From: UBA9620 sp965220695
GTDB lineage: Bacteria > Acidobacteriota > Vicinamibacteria > Vicinamibacterales > UBA8438
Assembly: GCA_965220695.1 (NCBI GenBank)
Contig: OZ244838.1
Location: 5,084,001 to 5,148,000 of the forward strand
Length of the DNA: 64,000 nucleotides
Reading direction: 5' to 3'
Positions 44,174 to 52,996 of this stretch are shown piece after piece. Each line of letters starts with the position of its first letter. Within the stretch, counting starts at the first letter, position 1. The translations under genes and the position numbers were made by a program. The notes below the pieces were generated by a model. That model saw only the letters and a program-made list of their open reading frames with translations, ran no database searches and was not told the DNA's origin.

Positions 44174-44992
44174 CTACCGGATACCGAGCTTGTCGGCGAA
44201 ATCGTTGAAATCGGTTGCGACGACATCGAACGACGCATCCGGGGTGGTGTCGATGTCACGATCGGGACCGTACTCGAGCGGCCGCGGCACGTACCCCGTC
44301 TTGAAACCGAGCGCCGCGGCGGCGCGCAGGTCACCCTTGTGGGCCGCCACCATCATGACTTCTTGCGGCTCGAGCCCGAGCAGGTCGGCGGCCATGAGAT
44401 ACACCTCGGGGTCCGGCTTGTAGTGCCGCGCAAGCTCTGACGACAGCACCACGTCCCAAGGCAGGCCGCTGTGCTTCGCCATGTTCGCGAGCAACGCCAC
44501 GTTGCCGTTGGACAGCGTCGCGAGCATGTAGCGCGTTCGCAAGCGGGTCAGTCCGGACACCGCGTCCGGCCACGGCTGCAGCCGGTGCCAGACGCGGTTG
44601 AGATGATCGCGTTCCTCTTCGCCGAGCAGGACCAGACCGTGCTTCGGAATCAGCTCGTCGAGGATCATCCGATGCAGATCGTCGATGCGGGTCCAGGGCA
44701 GCTCACCGTTTCGCACCCGCCGCATCGCCGGCCCGTAGCCTCCGCGCCAGTCGTCGGCGAACTGGGCCCAATCGACTTCGAATCCGAGCCGACCGCTCAA
44801 CGCCTGGCCTTCCTCGATGATCGACGACCGCCAGTCGACGACGGTGCCGAATACGTCGAACGTCATCGCCTTGACCATCGCCAATCGCTCCGTTGCGGGT
44901 TGGGAGCGGCCGGCGGACCCGGTCATGACGACCAGCGCGCCGGCAACCGCCGCCGTAGTGACGAGTCTGGAAACGTCTGAGAACGTGGGCAT
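44174..44992 (-). CDS. Exported haloacid-dehalogenase-type HAD hydrolase
   Basis: The 272-aa protein is a type II haloacid dehalogenase-like enzyme: nucleophile D46 in MTFDVFGTVVDW, the Ser motif TLSNGN, the Lys motif HYKPDPEVY and the acidic motif MVAAHKGDLRAA. These hydrolyse C-halogen or phosphate bonds. Unusually, about 40 residues with a hydrophobic stretch (VTTAAVAGALVVMTGSAG) precede the catalytic domain. A GGAG ribosome site six bases before ATG 44992 favours this long form over an internal start at MVKAMTF. It follows the PIG-L gene on the same strand by 36 bases and is probably co-transcribed. Confidence 0.75.
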   Translation of the reverse strand: MPTFSDVSRLVTTAAVAGALVVMTGSAGRSQPATERLAMVKAMTFDVFGTVVDWRSSIIEEGQALSGRLGFEVDWAQFADDWRGGYGPAMRRVRNGELPWTRIDDLHRMILDELIPKHGLVLLGEEERDHLNRVWHRLQPWPDAVSGLTRLRTRYMLATLSNGNVALLANMAKHSGLPWDVVLSSELARHYKPDPEVYLMAADLLGLEPQEVMMVAAHKGDLRAAAALGFKTGYVPRPLEYGPDRDIDTTPDASFDVVATDFNDFADKLGIR

Positions 44993-45028
44993 GACTCACT
45001 CCAGGATCGAGATGATGATTGGCCTCGA

Positions 45029-47707
45029 TCAGTCGCCGCCGAGGCTGAGCAGATTGGCCAGTAGCTGATAGGCGCCCGGCGTACCGGCGGGAAGCTGCCG
45101 CCACAGACCGAGCCCGACGTAGATCCAGCGTCCGGCGCCGTGGCGGGCCTCGACGAACGCACCGCGCTTGACGCCGGGATTCGATGGAAACGAATCGCTC
45201 AACTCGACCAGATCGGTGTAGGCGGGGTCCTTGTTGCCCAGGAAGTAGAGCCCGCGCTCCTGCACCCAGTCGGCCCAGGTGTCATCCGAGATCTCATTCG
45301 GGAAACCGAACACCTGGTGATCGGCTGCGAGTATCCGCACCGGCGCCTGTTCGTCCGTGACGCGGTCACGGCCGACCTGCGCCGGATACGGTCCGTACTG
45401 CGCCTCGTTGAACTCGAACTTGTTGTACTGCACGATCAGCGTCCCGCCCGCTTCGACATACCGGAGCAGCCGGTCGTTGTTGGCCCGCAGGTCGCCGTTG
45501 CGCTCATACGCGCGGACCCCGGTCACGATGGTGTCGAATCGGGACAGATCGTCGAACGCAAGCTGGTCGGCGGAGATGTGTTCGAGCGTGGCCCCGAGCT
45601 GTGCGATCGCCGGCGGCACTTCGTCACCGACGCCGTCGACGTAGCCGACCCGGAGTCCCGGCTCGATCTCCACGTCGATCACGCTCATCACCGTCTCGGC
45701 GTCCTGCACGAGATGACGGCGTCCGGTGTGCGGATACTCGACCACCTGGTACCCGCGATCGAAGGTCTGCCCGTCGGACGTGACAGTGGCCCCGATCCGA
45801 TATTCCCCGATGGCCACGCCAGCGGCGGGCCGGACCATGAACCGCACGGTTCTGGTTTCGTCCTCGCGCGAGAATGCGACGGACTCGCGCTCTGGCGACG
45901 ACTGCCAGCCGGGCGGCACCTGCAGCGCGACCGTCCCGGCGGCCGGGCCCTGGCCTCCGTGCCGCACAGACACGCGAACCTCGCGCGCCTCGGCGGCGTC
46001 GAGCGGAAGAATCGCGATCCGCGGCGAGACCTCCACGGCGAATCGCGGCACCACCTGCAGCTCCATCCGTTTCTCGCCCGCGAAGACGTCGCTGCCGTGG
46101 CGATAGGTAATCTGTCGCTCGACGGCGATGCGGCCGGCGGCGAAGTCCAATTCGAACGTCGCCACGAATGGCGTCGGCCGGAACGGCAGACCGAACGGCA
46201 CATCCGGTTCGACACGATAACGGGCCGCATCGGGCAACCGCTCCCAATGGATGTCGGTGTCGGGCGCGGTCGCGGGCAGGCGCAGCATCGACTCGCACTC
46301 GTAGACCCCGCCCCCGGCGATGATGTCGGCGCCGCAGGTCTGGTCCGCCCGCGCGAACCCGGCGAAGCGCACCTGCCTGACCGCCACCGCGGCCTCGCCA
46401 TGGTTGGCGACCTGCGTTGACACCGTCAGCGGCTGATCCGCGGTGACCAAGCCGTCGCTGGCGAGCGCTTCGAGCCGAAGATCGTGCGCGAGCAGCACCG
46501 CCTGCGCATACTCCCGTTCCTTCCGGGCGAGACGGAAATCAATCTCGAACGCGGCGTCTGCCGGCAGACCGAACGAGGTCAGCCGCTGGCGCAACGCGCG
46601 CACCGCGGTCAGCCCGTCGAGCACCGCCGCCCGTTGCGCGGCCGCGTCGCCACGCTCGAACGCCTGCAGCGCCGACGCGCCGTGCGCGGACAGCGCGGCG
46701 AGATCGGTCACGAGCGCCGGCGCCGGCTGCGCGCCGGCGAAGCGGGCCAGCCCCTCGATCGAGGTGTCCACTCCGTCGAACAACGCGCGCTCCGGACGTT
46801 CGGTCTGTCCTTCAATCGTGGTCTCCACCAGGCGGTACCGTGCGGAGGCGGGTCCGGGCAACGCCACCAGCGCGGACATGCCCTGACATTTGTGCATGCC
46901 GCGGGCATGGCTTCCGATCTCTGCGTAGGTGCGCCCCAGCAGCGGGTCGAAACGACCCGTGTCGACCGTGGTCATGCGTCCCGCCGCGGCGCCGTCGGGG
47001 ACGGCGGGGGCGCCGCGACCGCCGCGTCCCCCACGACCGCCGCGACCGCCACGACCGCGTCCGAATCCCGCTCGAAAGTAGAACTTGCTCGCCTGCCACG
47101 GGCGCAGACCGTCAGCGATCTGTTCCGGAAACCGCGTCGGATCGGCTGCAGCCGCGTATGCTTCGTGGGCCAGTACGGCCGATGCCTGGTGATGCTGACC
47201 GCCGCCGTTCCCGTCCGGGCTCATCCCCGCGATCACATCGGGACGGAGCGTTCTGATCATCCGCACGTAGTCGCCCAGAATCTCGTCGCGCCCCCAGTTC
47301 TCGAAGGTCTCCTCGCGACTGAACGAGTAGCCGAAGTCGACGGCGCGGGTGAAATATTGTTCGGCGCCATCGAGCCGGTGGGCCGCCAGCAACTCCTCGG
47401 TCCGCAACGCGGCCAACGCGTCGAACAGCTCGGGGCCGATCTCGTTCTGACCACCGTCCCCGCGGGTGGCGGTGACCAGGGTGGTACGAACACCCTGCCC
47501 CTTGCTCAACAACGCCAGCAGGCCGTTGTTCTCGTCGTCAGGGTGCGCGGTTGCCATCATGAACGTCCCGGCATTGTTCAACTGACGCAGCACGAGCCCC
47601 AGCTCGGTGCGTCCGACGAGACGCTCCGCCGGCTGCGCCGCCAGCGTCATCCCGACAGTCAGGCTCAGACCCGCTGCGGCCAGCAGCATCGCGCGACTTT
47701 TCATCAT
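45029..47707 (-). CDS. Exported PIG-L family deacetylase, large
   Basis: The 892-aa protein has a signal peptide and then a PIG-L/LmbE domain: MMATAHPDDENNG (H55, D57-D58) and later GGQHHQAS with its metal His. Members remove N-acetyl groups from sugars. A low-complexity run of Gly-Arg repeats is found near residue 215 (FGRGRGGRGGRGG and on). The C-terminal 500 residues contain beta-sandwich-like domains and a ThuA/amidotransferase-like end (TLIVQYNKFEFNEAQYGPY, GAGRWIYVGLGLWRQLPAG). This large form is typical of Acidobacteriota. Two ATGs compete at 47707 and 47704. TATACT ends about twelve bases before the start, which could mean an almost leaderless mRNA. Confidence 0.8.
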   Translation of the reverse strand: MMKSRAMLLAAAGLSLTVGMTLAAQPAERLVGRTELGLVLRQLNNAGTFMMATAHPDDENNGLLALLSKGQGVRTTLVTATRGDGGQNEIGPELFDALAALRTEELLAAHRLDGAEQYFTRAVDFGYSFSREETFENWGRDEILGDYVRMIRTLRPDVIAGMSPDGNGGGQHHQASAVLAHEAYAAAADPTRFPEQIADGLRPWQASKFYFRAGFGRGRGGRGGRGGRGGRGAPAVPDGAAAGRMTTVDTGRFDPLLGRTYAEIGSHARGMHKCQGMSALVALPGPASARYRLVETTIEGQTERPERALFDGVDTSIEGLARFAGAQPAPALVTDLAALSAHGASALQAFERGDAAAQRAAVLDGLTAVRALRQRLTSFGLPADAAFEIDFRLARKEREYAQAVLLAHDLRLEALASDGLVTADQPLTVSTQVANHGEAAVAVRQVRFAGFARADQTCGADIIAGGGVYECESMLRLPATAPDTDIHWERLPDAARYRVEPDVPFGLPFRPTPFVATFELDFAAGRIAVERQITYRHGSDVFAGEKRMELQVVPRFAVEVSPRIAILPLDAAEAREVRVSVRHGGQGPAAGTVALQVPPGWQSSPERESVAFSREDETRTVRFMVRPAAGVAIGEYRIGATVTSDGQTFDRGYQVVEYPHTGRRHLVQDAETVMSVIDVEIEPGLRVGYVDGVGDEVPPAIAQLGATLEHISADQLAFDDLSRFDTIVTGVRAYERNGDLRANNDRLLRYVEAGGTLIVQYNKFEFNEAQYGPYPAQVGRDRVTDEQAPVRILAADHQVFGFPNEISDDTWADWVQERGLYFLGNKDPAYTDLVELSDSFPSNPGVKRGAFVEARHGAGRWIYVGLGLWRQLPAGTPGAYQLLANLLSLGGD

Positions 47708-47905
47708 GATGAATCGAGTATACCCGCGTCCCGCCAGCGCAACGACACGCGGACCGACGGAATCGAACCGTGGAATGCCGTTGCAGCCTGCGAGCCGCCC
47801 CGCTCGCCGCCCCGGCCGCGTGACCGTGTCGACGCGATCCTGCTACACTGGATTGCGCTCCATCCGGAGCAGGATCCGTTTCGATTCCGACCGTGGGGAA
47901 TGGTC

Positions 47906-48457
47906 ATGAAACCGATTGCGTGCATCTCTGCCGCCACCGCGCTGCTGGCGCTGGGAACCTCGGCGGCCACGGCGCAGCCCTTGGCCGACGTCGCCCGCCA
48001 GGAATCGCTGAGGCGTGCCGCACTGGCCCGATCCGGTGCGACCGCCAGGGCGTACACCAACGCCGACCTGACAGGCGGCGGCCGGCTCACGACGGCGGCG
48101 GGCCGCCCGCCGGCGGTTGCCGATCAGACGTCCGCGCCGACACCGGCCGAGGAAGACACCGGGCCGGCAGCGTCCGACGGAGAAGACCAGTGGCGAGAGC
48201 GGATCGACACGGTCCGGCAGGCCCTGGACCGGGCGCAACTGACGGCCGCCGCGCTCCAGAACCGCATCGACGGTCTCGGGGCCGATTTCGCGGCCAGAGA
48301 CGACCCGGCGCAACGCTCGGTCATCGAGCGCGCCCGCCAGGCGGCGATTGGCGAACTCGACCGCACCCGCGGCGAGATCGAGACCTTGTCCCGACAGATC
48401 GAGGACATCCGGGAAGAGGCCAGACGGGCCAACGTCCCGCCGGGCTGGTTGCGCTAG
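47906..48457 (+). CDS. Exported coiled-coil protein, unknown function
   Basis: The 183-aa protein starts with a signal peptide (MKPIACISAATALLALGTSA...AQPLADVARQE) and has a Pro/Thr/Ala-rich linker at 55-85 followed by a coiled coil (IDTVRQALDRAQLTAAALQN, IGELDRTRGEIETLSRQIED). It resembles periplasmic spacer proteins common in Acidobacteriota, with no catalytic motif. ATG 47906 is seven bases after GGGGA. The much longer frame upstream is a shadow of the opposite-strand deacetylase. The TAG stop begins a composite repeat. Confidence 0.6.
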   Translation: MKPIACISAATALLALGTSAATAQPLADVARQESLRRAALARSGATARAYTNADLTGGGRLTTAAGRPPAVADQTSAPTPAEEDTGPAASDGEDQWRERIDTVRQALDRAQLTAAALQNRIDGLGADFAARDDPAQRSVIERARQAAIGELDRTRGEIETLSRQIEDIREEARRANVPPGWLR

Positions 48458-48620
48458 CAGCCCGTGGTCAAAACCCTCTGCATCCCGCCGATCTGCGTTG
48501 TTCCGGCTGACGAACAGGGCAACCACAAGGGTTGCCCCTACGGAATTCTGCGCTTTCACGCTGCATCCCGCCGATCTGCGTTGTTCCGGCTGACGAACAG
48601 GGCAACCACAAGGGTTGCCC
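48455..48620 (+). repeat. Composite repeat with two hairpins after a stop codon
   Basis: The unit starts at the TAG of the coiled-coil gene (CAGCCCGTGGTCAAAACCC) and runs through TTCCGGCTGACGAACAGG to a hairpin at 48517-48537. A second unit (CACGCTGCATCCCGCCGATC to the hairpin at 48600-48620) follows. The hairpins have arms GGGCAACC/GGTTGCCC, as at 6128-6309. Position between convergent genes again suggests a terminator-like role. Confidence 0.75.
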
Positions 48621-48649
48621 CTACAGGTCTTGCTCAGCGGCGGCCGCCG

Positions 48650-50659
48650 TCACGGCATGCGCTTGCCGGAGTACTCGAGCATCTGGGCCGTAAAGTCCAG
48701 CGGATACGAAATCGTGACGTCGGTGATCGCACCCGATGCGTCACGCCGCGGTACGAGACGCGGCTGCACGAAACCGCTGTAGGACGGCAAGCCGACCGAC
48801 TCGACGCGCGCCATGACCTCGTCGCGCAGCGCCGGATCGAAGTGGATGCCGTAGGTTTCGAACAGTGTCCGGGCGGCCTCGTAGTCGCCCTCGGACTTGA
48901 TGCGCTGCACCTCCGCCAGCAGCGTCGCGACCCCGTCGCGGAACGCCCGCGGGTCAACCATCACGTAGAACGTCTTCCCGTCGCGCGTCCGCCGCTCGAT
49001 CACCTCCGTGTTGGCCATCAGCCAGTGCACGATCATCTGCCGGTTCCGCATATGGTCCTGTTCGATCTGGGTGCCCTCGCGGATGCGGCGAAGCTGCAGC
49101 AGCGCGTTCCGTGTATAGCCTTCGTACTCCGCGCGCACGATGTCCTCGTGCGCCTCGGCAGGCAGCACGCCCAGCTCGACCAGCTTCGGGTCCGGCAGGA
49201 AGTACAAGCCGATCAGGTCGGCCCGGGCCTCTTCCAGCGCCGAGTACTGCTCCCGCAAATCGGGCTGCGCCGAGCCGCCAAGCCGCTCGGCCAGCTTGCC
49301 TGAGGCATGCCCGATGACCTCGTGCATGTTGGTGGTCATCTCGCCGGCCAGCCCGCCCCACTGGCGCGACCGTTCCGCCTCCTCCGCGCTCCAGGTAAAC
49401 TCCTGCCGATAGTTGTCGGGGCGCGAGAGATCGTAGGCTTCGTTCACGTTCGAAAGCGACACCGACTTGCTGCCGTGCTGCTCGCGCACCGTCTGGTCAT
49501 TCGGCAGATTGATGCCGATCGGCGTGATGGGACCCGAGTCGCCGGTCTCAATCACCACGTCGATGGCGTTGGCGGTAATGCCGGTCACGTTCTCCTTGCG
49601 ATATATCGGATCCCATGGCATCCGGTCCTCGAACCATTGCGCGTTCGCGGCCAGTGTCTTGATGGCGCCGGTCTTTTCCGGATTGACGTAGAACACGAGC
49701 GCCTCCCAGGCCCCCTTCGCGCCGCGCGCGTCCATGTACACCTCGGTGAACCCGTTGATGGTGTCGACCGACGAGTTGCGGTCCGCGACCCAGGCGATGT
49801 CATACGCGCGCTGGTCAACTGGCGAGCCGGTGCGGTAGTAGGCGATGTTGGCGCGCAGCGCGGCCGCCATCGCCTCGCTCGCGAACGGCACCGCCGCCTC
49901 CAGATGCTGGATGATCTCGCTGATCTCGTCGCTGTATCTGCCCCCGACCTTGTAGACCTCCTCGACCAGCCGGCCGTCCACCTTCGTCAGCCGGGAGGTC
50001 AGCGGGTATTGCTCGTCGAACCGCTCGAGGTCGGCCATCGACACGTCCTTGTAGAGATTGTTGGCGCTCGACAACAACAGATCCTCGCCCGCGCCCGGCG
50101 TCTTGTTCGTGACGATGGGATCGACATCGGGGTCGAAGAACAACGGCTCCATCCGCGCCGCCATCTGCGCCACCGTCTCGCCCTCCCGCGTCGGGAAGAC
50201 CGCCCCGCCACGCGCCGCCGACGCCAGCGCCGTGCTGAAGGCGGCGGGCGTCGCCTCGAGCGTGAACTTGCGGGCCGTCAGGTTGTTGAACGGACCGGTG
50301 TTCAGCCAGAACAGCTTCGTGTAGGTATGGATCGCGTCCAGGGTCGCGGGATCGATCCCGGTTGGATGCGTGATGACCTCTTCGAGGACCTCGCGCATCT
50401 CGAGATTGTGCTCGTAGCGCTGGTCGTAGTAGATGTCACGACCGGCAAGCGCCGCCTGAGACAGGTGCCAGATAAGGGTTTTCTCGCGCAGACTCAACGA
50501 CTCGAACCCGTCGGCGTAGAGCTGAACGATGGCGGCGTCCTCGACCCGCTCGAGCAGATACGGCCGCTCCGAGACCGCCTGACCGGCCCCCACCGTCCGC
50601 GCCGCGCCCGACGCGACGCCGCACGCGATCGCCAGCATCATCACCCCTTGTGCACGCAT
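48650..50659 (-). CDS. Dipeptidyl peptidase III (M49 family), exported
   Basis: The 669-aa metallopeptidase has the zinc signature of M49: HEVIGH (H446, E447, H451) and, 30 residues on, EEARAD (E477). It releases dipeptides from N-termini of short peptides. The N-terminus MRAQGVMMLAIACGVASGAA looks like a signal peptide, pointing to the periplasm, unusual for a family best known from the cytosol. Other landmarks are FTWSAEEAERSRQWGG and YEGYTRNALLQLRRIREG. The start is ATG 50659 with a GGGGGA site just ahead; the long frame continuing upstream into the divergent gene is a shadow. It is divergent from a dipeptidyl peptidase IV gene, with 81 bases between them. Confidence 0.85.
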   Translation of the reverse strand: MRAQGVMMLAIACGVASGAARTVGAGQAVSERPYLLERVEDAAIVQLYADGFESLSLREKTLIWHLSQAALAGRDIYYDQRYEHNLEMREVLEEVITHPTGIDPATLDAIHTYTKLFWLNTGPFNNLTARKFTLEATPAAFSTALASAARGGAVFPTREGETVAQMAARMEPLFFDPDVDPIVTNKTPGAGEDLLLSSANNLYKDVSMADLERFDEQYPLTSRLTKVDGRLVEEVYKVGGRYSDEISEIIQHLEAAVPFASEAMAAALRANIAYYRTGSPVDQRAYDIAWVADRNSSVDTINGFTEVYMDARGAKGAWEALVFYVNPEKTGAIKTLAANAQWFEDRMPWDPIYRKENVTGITANAIDVVIETGDSGPITPIGINLPNDQTVREQHGSKSVSLSNVNEAYDLSRPDNYRQEFTWSAEEAERSRQWGGLAGEMTTNMHEVIGHASGKLAERLGGSAQPDLREQYSALEEARADLIGLYFLPDPKLVELGVLPAEAHEDIVRAEYEGYTRNALLQLRRIREGTQIEQDHMRNRQMIVHWLMANTEVIERRTRDGKTFYVMVDPRAFRDGVATLLAEVQRIKSEGDYEAARTLFETYGIHFDPALRDEVMARVESVGLPSYSGFVQPRLVPRRDASGAITDVTISYPLDFTAQMLEYSGKRMP

Positions 50660-50740
50660 TGCATTCCCCCTGCGAAACGCTCCAACCGTTTGCTGGTAAG
50701 CTGATCTCATCTTAGTGCGTTTTCGGCCGAGGAGCCCGCC

Positions 50741-52990
50741 ATGTTCAGACCCCGCGCCATCCTGCTGCTGACCGCTGCCACGGTGCTGACGTCCGGCGCC
50801 GCCGATGCGCAGCAACGCACGCTGACGATCGACGATATCTACGATGCCGAACGGCGGGTCAACTTCAGCGGCCGGACCCCGACCGGGCTGACCTGGCTCA
50901 GCGACACGCACTACCTCCAACGCGAACGGGACGGCGCCGGCGGCACACGGCTGCTGTCGGTCGAGGCGGACACCGGCGCCACCGAGTTGTTCCTCGACAT
51001 GGGCGAACTCGAACGCGCCCTGGCCGCCCTGCCGGGGATGACGGACGACACCGCGCGTCGCGCGGCCGGCGGCCGGTTGATCTGGAACCGGAACCACACC
51101 GCGGTCGTCATGGACATTTCGAACGACCTGTATCACTTCAGCCTGACGGCCGTCGGCGACCGCCTGGTGCAGCGGCTTACACGCGATCCGGCTGAGGAAT
51201 CGATGCCGTCCTTCAGCCCGGACGGCACGATGGTCGCCTTCGTGCGCGACCACGACCTGGCGGTGGTCGATCTGGATCACCGCCGCGAGTGGGTGTTGAC
51301 CAGCGACGGGCACGCCGACCTGCTGAACGGAGAACTGGACTGGGTGTATCAGGAGGAGATCTACGGCCGGGGCAACTTCAAGGGGTTCTGGTGGAGTCCC
51401 GACTCGTCCCGCATCGCCTATCTGCAGACCGACGAGAGCCCGGTCCAGGAGTTCACCGTCGTCGACCACCTGCCGTATCGACTCGGCGTCGAGACCACCG
51501 ACTACCCGAAAGCGGGCGACCTGAATCCGCTCGTCCGGCTCGGGGTCATTCCGGCGGTCGGCGGCGAGACGGTCTGGATCGATCTGGATCAGTACACCCC
51601 CACCGACATGCTGCTGGTCTCGGTCGGCTGGGCCCCTGACAGCGAGCACCTGCTGTTCCAGGTGCAGAACCGTGAACAGACCTGGCTCGATCTGAACCGG
51701 GCCGACGCCGCGCGCGGCGGAACGACCCGCCTGTTCCAGGAAACGACGCAGGCCTGGGTCGATGTTCACGGTGACCCGCTCTGGCTCGAGGACGGCACGT
51801 TTCTCTGGCTCAGCGAACGGTCAGGCTGGAAACACCTGTATCACTTCGAGGCCGGCGGCGGCCTGATCGGCCAGGTAAGCAGCGGCGAGTGGGAGCTCCG
51901 CACGCTGCACGGCATCGATGAAGCCGCGGGCTGGGTCTATTTTTCCGGCACCGAACGGAGTCCGATCGGCGGCGACGTGTATCGCATCCAGCTTGATGGC
52001 AGTCGGATGGCGCGGCTCTCCGAGCGGGAGGGCACGCATCGTGCGAGCTTCAGCCCGGAATTCACACGCTATCTCGACACCTGCAGCGACATCGACACCC
52101 CGTCGCAGATACGGGTGCACGCCGCCGACGGTACGGAAACCCGCGTCGTCGCGGCGAACCAGGTCACGACGCTGGCCGACTACCGGTTGTCGACCCCCGA
52201 GTTTCTGCAGGTGACGGCGCGCGACGGTTTCGTCATGGAAGCGATGCTGATCAAGCCGCCGGACTTCGACCCGGCGCGTCGGTACCCCGTGTTCCAACAC
52301 ACGTACGGGGGCCCCCACGCGCAGCAGGTCCGGAACGCCTGGGGCGGCAGCACACTGATGTTCCATCACCTGCTCGCCCAGCGCGGGATCATCGTCTGGA
52401 TCATGGACAACCGCACCGCCAGCGGCAAGGGCGCGGTGTCGACGTGGCCGGTCTATCAGCGCTTCGGCGAATCGGAGCTGCGCGACATCGAGGACGGGGT
52501 CGCCTGGCTCACGCAGCAGCCGTGGGTCGACGCGGCGCGCATCGGCATCGAGGGCTGGAGCTACGGCGGGTTCCTGACCAGCTTCGCGCTGACCCACAGC
52601 GAGAGCTTTGCGATGGGCATCGCCGGCGGCACGGTCAGCGACTGGCGCGACTACGACACCATCTACACCGAGCGCTTCATGCGAACCCCCCAGAACAACC
52701 CGGAGGGCTATCGCACGAGCTCACCGCGGTTCAGCGCCGCCGACCTGCATGGGGAATTGCTGCTCGTGCACGGCACCATGGATGACAACGTCCATCTGCA
52801 GAACACGCTGCAATTTGCCTACGAGTTGCAGAAAGCGGGCAAGCAGTTCGACCTCATGCTGTACCCGCGCTCTCGGCACGGCATCACCGACCCCGATCTG
52901 AACGAGCATCTCCGGCGCCGGATGCTCGACTTCATCCTGACGCACCTGCAGCCGGAGCAGACGGCGCCGGGGCGCCCGTCCGGACAGTGA
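50741..52990 (+). CDS. Dipeptidyl peptidase IV-like serine peptidase (S9)
   Basis: The 749-aa exported peptidase has an N-terminal beta-propeller and a C-terminal alpha/beta hydrolase. The catalytic triad is S607 in GWSYGG, D681 in HGTMDDNVH and H713 in SRHGI. The paired glutamates E205-E206 in YQEEIYGR, which bind the substrate amino group, are in the propeller. It should cut X-Pro or X-Ala dipeptides from peptides in the periplasm. GAGGAG lies six bases before ATG 50741. With the divergent dipeptidyl peptidase III it probably serves peptide use. It is followed at six bases by the convergent short-chain dehydrogenase. Confidence 0.9.
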   Translation: MFRPRAILLLTAATVLTSGAADAQQRTLTIDDIYDAERRVNFSGRTPTGLTWLSDTHYLQRERDGAGGTRLLSVEADTGATELFLDMGELERALAALPGMTDDTARRAAGGRLIWNRNHTAVVMDISNDLYHFSLTAVGDRLVQRLTRDPAEESMPSFSPDGTMVAFVRDHDLAVVDLDHRREWVLTSDGHADLLNGELDWVYQEEIYGRGNFKGFWWSPDSSRIAYLQTDESPVQEFTVVDHLPYRLGVETTDYPKAGDLNPLVRLGVIPAVGGETVWIDLDQYTPTDMLLVSVGWAPDSEHLLFQVQNREQTWLDLNRADAARGGTTRLFQETTQAWVDVHGDPLWLEDGTFLWLSERSGWKHLYHFEAGGGLIGQVSSGEWELRTLHGIDEAAGWVYFSGTERSPIGGDVYRIQLDGSRMARLSEREGTHRASFSPEFTRYLDTCSDIDTPSQIRVHAADGTETRVVAANQVTTLADYRLSTPEFLQVTARDGFVMEAMLIKPPDFDPARRYPVFQHTYGGPHAQQVRNAWGGSTLMFHHLLAQRGIIVWIMDNRTASGKGAVSTWPVYQRFGESELRDIEDGVAWLTQQPWVDAARIGIEGWSYGGFLTSFALTHSESFAMGIAGGTVSDWRDYDTIYTERFMRTPQNNPEGYRTSSPRFSAADLHGELLLVHGTMDDNVHLQNTLQFAYELQKAGKQFDLMLYPRSRHGITDPDLNEHLRRRMLDFILTHLQPEQTAPGRPSGQ

Positions 52991-52996
52991 CACCGG

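Noticed and set aside
46484..47905. Long N-terminal extension of the coiled-coil protein
   Set aside because: It lies opposite the PIG-L deacetylase gene and has no signal or domain. A signal peptide and ribosome site mark the start at 47906.
50660..51769. N-terminal extension of the dipeptidyl peptidase III frame
   Set aside because: It overlaps the well-supported dipeptidyl peptidase IV gene on the other strand. The signal peptide and ribosome site place the true start at 50659.
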